Shown here: positions 62,475 to 64,000 of the stretch, piece by piece
Numbering within the stretch: the first letter of the stretch is position 1
Layout: each line of letters starts with the position of its first letter
Origin: Diplonema japonicum
Taxonomy: Eukaryota; Euglenozoa; Diplonemea; Diplonemida; Diplonemidae
Direction of reading: 5' to 3'
Length of the DNA stretch: 64,000 bases
Assembly: GCA_964019335.1 (NCBI GenBank)
Contig: OZ025667.1
Span: forward strand, 166,001-230,000
The notes under the pieces: model-generated
What the model was told of the DNA's origin: nothing
What the model saw: only the letters and a program-made list of their open reading frames with translations
The model's database searches: none
Program-made: the position numbers and the translations under genes

Positions 62475-64000
62475 ATGACAGATGACGGCACGGGCACTGG
62501 CGACGAAGGGACGCTCGTGAGTCCTTCGTGGAAGCCGGTTGTGTCAATACACAGCGAAGGGAGCACGTTGAACAGTCTTACAAACACGGGATCGATATCT
62601 CCAACCATAAGGGTAACAAACTGCGGCGGCCCAAAGAGGCTTCCAGAGGCACGGCGTAACACAGGGCGGACGGAACCCCGCCACCGGGAGCTCACCTACC
62701 GCCGAGTAGCATACAAGAAAACAAAACGAATTCGGATAAGAAACGCGCGCACCCCGAGCATAGTGCCCCCAAAAACCAAAAACAAAATCAGACGGAAAGC
62801 CGAAGAACTCCTCACCTTCATGGACGCAGCGGTCCAGGCGGGACCGGATATGATCAATGAGGTAATACAGCTAGTAGGGGTGATGATGGAGCCTCCATTA
62901 ACTACGGGAAAGCTCAAAACACTGAAAAATGAAATTGCAAATGTAAAGAAAGAACTCCGAGATTTGGAAGACGAGAAGTACGACATGCTTCGCGACCTAG
63001 CAAACCTGCAAAGTGAGATGTACCATCTAGAAGATGACAGGGAAGACGAATTAAAAGCGCTGAAGGAAGCAGCAAACGCTGTTAAAGTAGCAACCCCAAG
63101 CACATCACCAGGCACCAACCCCGCCGACGCACTGGGCTCATGGGCCCGGGAATTAAACAAAAAATCCTCCGGAGGAGGAGGCGCACAATTTAAAAACGGC
63201 GAAGAAGTTTGCAAAGAATGCTGCGAACCCATGAACATCTCGAACAGGTGGTGCCCTGTATCAGGCGCTCGGCATCGAACAGAAGCCGAAAAAGAAGTCG
63301 AACTCCTTAGAAGACGTCTGTCAGCCATTGCCCTTGAAGAACTTTCAAAGGGTTTCATCGCCGACGGGAGTATAATGTATCATTCTGATGGTGAATCCCC
63401 AGAACCCTCCCCTAGACGGTTGTCGAGACAATGGCTTATCGACTCTGTTACCCTGGCATCGCCCATCACGTTGGGTGACAAAAGCACACCTGATTCAAGG
63501 AAGAAACATACTTTTCAGTTCAAAGACCCGTATACAGACAGCGACGCAGATTCTAGAGACGATGAAGATTCTGTATTCGGTGCGGTGTTTAGAAAACTGT
63601 CGAAGAAGTCTTCAAACGGTGAGACACCCCCTCAGCGACCTCTTCAAAAAGCTCGGCATGGTGGGAATTTGAAGCTACTTCGACAACCCGCGTCAGAGGG
63701 TGAATCTCCACCTCATAAGCCTCTTATGAAGGTACCTACAATGCCGCTGAAAATTCTTGAGGAAGGAGGTGTTGAACAAACACGTACCGAACCCGTTTCC
63801 CCCACTGCGCCTCTAGAGAGGAAGAACACAGTCCCTACCTTGGAGAGAAAGTCAACGTTACCTTCTGGACTGCCACCGATGGATCGGAAGTCGACGATGC
63901 CGTCGGGGTTTCATGTGAACGAAGACAACCCTTCGTTGCAAATGGAGCGTAAAACAACTATGCCGTCGTCGGGGCTGCAGGCGAGCGATTTACAGCTGGA
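62475..64000 (+). CDS. Coiled-coil protein with Cys/His motif, 3' partial
   Basis: From ATG 62475 the frame is open to the window edge (508 codons), so the gene continues outside. The N-terminus is Ser/Thr-rich and basic. A coiled coil covers about residues 150-205 (KLKTLKNEIANVKKELRDLE). At 246-267 it has C246-x2-C249-x10-C260-PVSGAR-H267, closely similar to the Cys/His motif ending the membrane protein at 4382-5308. The rest is Ser/Pro-rich and probably disordered, with four spaced copies of an [ED]RK[NST]T[VLM]P motif between 63810 and 63980. Family unknown. The window edge prevents seeing the C-terminus. An antisense open frame at 62696-63358 is a shadow. Confidence 0.75.
   Translation, partial: MTDDGTGTGDEGTLVSPSWKPVVSIHSEGSTLNSLTNTGSISPTIRVTNCGGPKRLPEARRNTGRTEPRHRELTYRRVAYKKTKRIRIRNARTPSIVPPKTKNKIRRKAEELLTFMDAAVQAGPDMINEVIQLVGVMMEPPLTTGKLKTLKNEIANVKKELRDLEDEKYDMLRDLANLQSEMYHLEDDREDELKALKEAANAVKVATPSTSPGTNPADALGSWARELNKKSSGGGGAQFKNGEEVCKECCEPMNISNRWCPVSGARHRTEAEKEVELLRRRLSAIALEELSKGFIADGSIMYHSDGESPEPSPRRLSRQWLIDSVTLASPITLGDKSTPDSRKKHTFQFKDPYTDSDADSRDDEDSVFGAVFRKLSKKSSNGETPPQRPLQKARHGGNLKLLRQPASEGESPPHKPLMKVPTMPLKILEEGGVEQTRTEPVSPTAPLERKNTVPTLERKSTLPSGLPPMDRKSTMPSGFHVNEDNPSLQMERKTTMPSSGLQASDLQL

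Noticed and set aside
62696-63358. 220-codon minus-strand frame near the right edge
   Set aside because: It lies antisense to a longer + frame with a coiled coil, a Cys/His motif and motif repeats; its own translation is Ser-rich and featureless.
1-64000. CRISPR arrays, bacterial operons, Shine-Dalgarno sites
   Set aside because: The window is eukaryotic (introns, kinesin, SRP14, meckelin); no spaced identical repeats with unique spacers were seen.
1-64000. tRNA, rRNA, snRNA or spliced-leader RNA genes
   Set aside because: I looked for tRNA B-box patterns, U1/U2/U5/U6 landmarks and known leader motifs and found none I could support.

Overview
The window is nuclear DNA from a flagellated (or ciliated) protist. 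The genes are eukaryotic: a ciliary transition-zone protein (meckelin), a kinesin, a BK-type potassium channel, SRP14, a PR/SET-domain protein, a metacaspase-like protein and a MAP3K-like kinase. Many genes carry spliceosomal introns with GTATG or GTGTG donors and AG acceptors. Most are only 35-65 nt long, and several are little more than an A or T homopolymer. Intergenic DNA is saturated with poly-T, poly-A, poly-C and poly-G runs, a few of which exceed 50 nt. All 20 recognisable host genes, and the three LINE fragments, lie on the + strand. Several start codons sit just after a polypyrimidine/AG acceptor-like signal. One-strand gene order, acceptor-like leaders and short cis-introns together would fit a trans-splicing lineage, such as a euglenozoan of diplonemid type. 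That assignment is inference; no spliced-leader gene was seen.

Layout. 0-7 kb: ankyrin-repeat protein (cut by the window edge), a basic IQ-like coiled-coil protein, a type I membrane protein, then a decayed LINE 3' fragment. 7-15 kb: a His-rich coiled-coil protein, meckelin (TMEM67) and a five-exon kinesin with a terminal zinc finger. 15-24 kb: a second LINE fragment, an M64-like metallopeptidase fused to a tetraspanin-like module, and a C2-domain protein. 24-27 kb: a PPR-like protein, a pair of fold-back elements and a zinc-ribbon protein. 27-31 kb: gene-free and repeat-rich. 31-39 kb: a compact cluster of a PR/SET protein, a WW-metacaspase pseudoenzyme candidate, UDP-glucose 4-epimerase and a very GC-rich secreted hydrolase-like protein. 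39-43.6 kb: inverted-repeat elements, a possible tyrosine-recombinase transposon fossil and one WW-domain gene. 43.6-57 kb: Kelch protein, ferredoxin-like protein, BK channel, SRP14, membrane-anchored MAP3K-like kinase. 57-62.4 kb: a nest of fold-back/TIR elements, a three-copy dispersed repeat and a third LINE fragment. 62.5-64 kb: a long open reading frame running off the right edge.

The genes do not form one pathway. They are a mixed housekeeping, signalling and surface set in a single directional array, interrupted by non-autonomous transposons. The most unusual items are the M64-tetraspanin fusion, the fold-back element families, the metacaspase with Ser at the expected Cys position, and a Cys/His motif (CxxC...CPV[ST]GAxH) shared by two otherwise unrelated proteins. 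Several gene models here depend on introns I inferred by hand; in every case the exon sum is a multiple of three.
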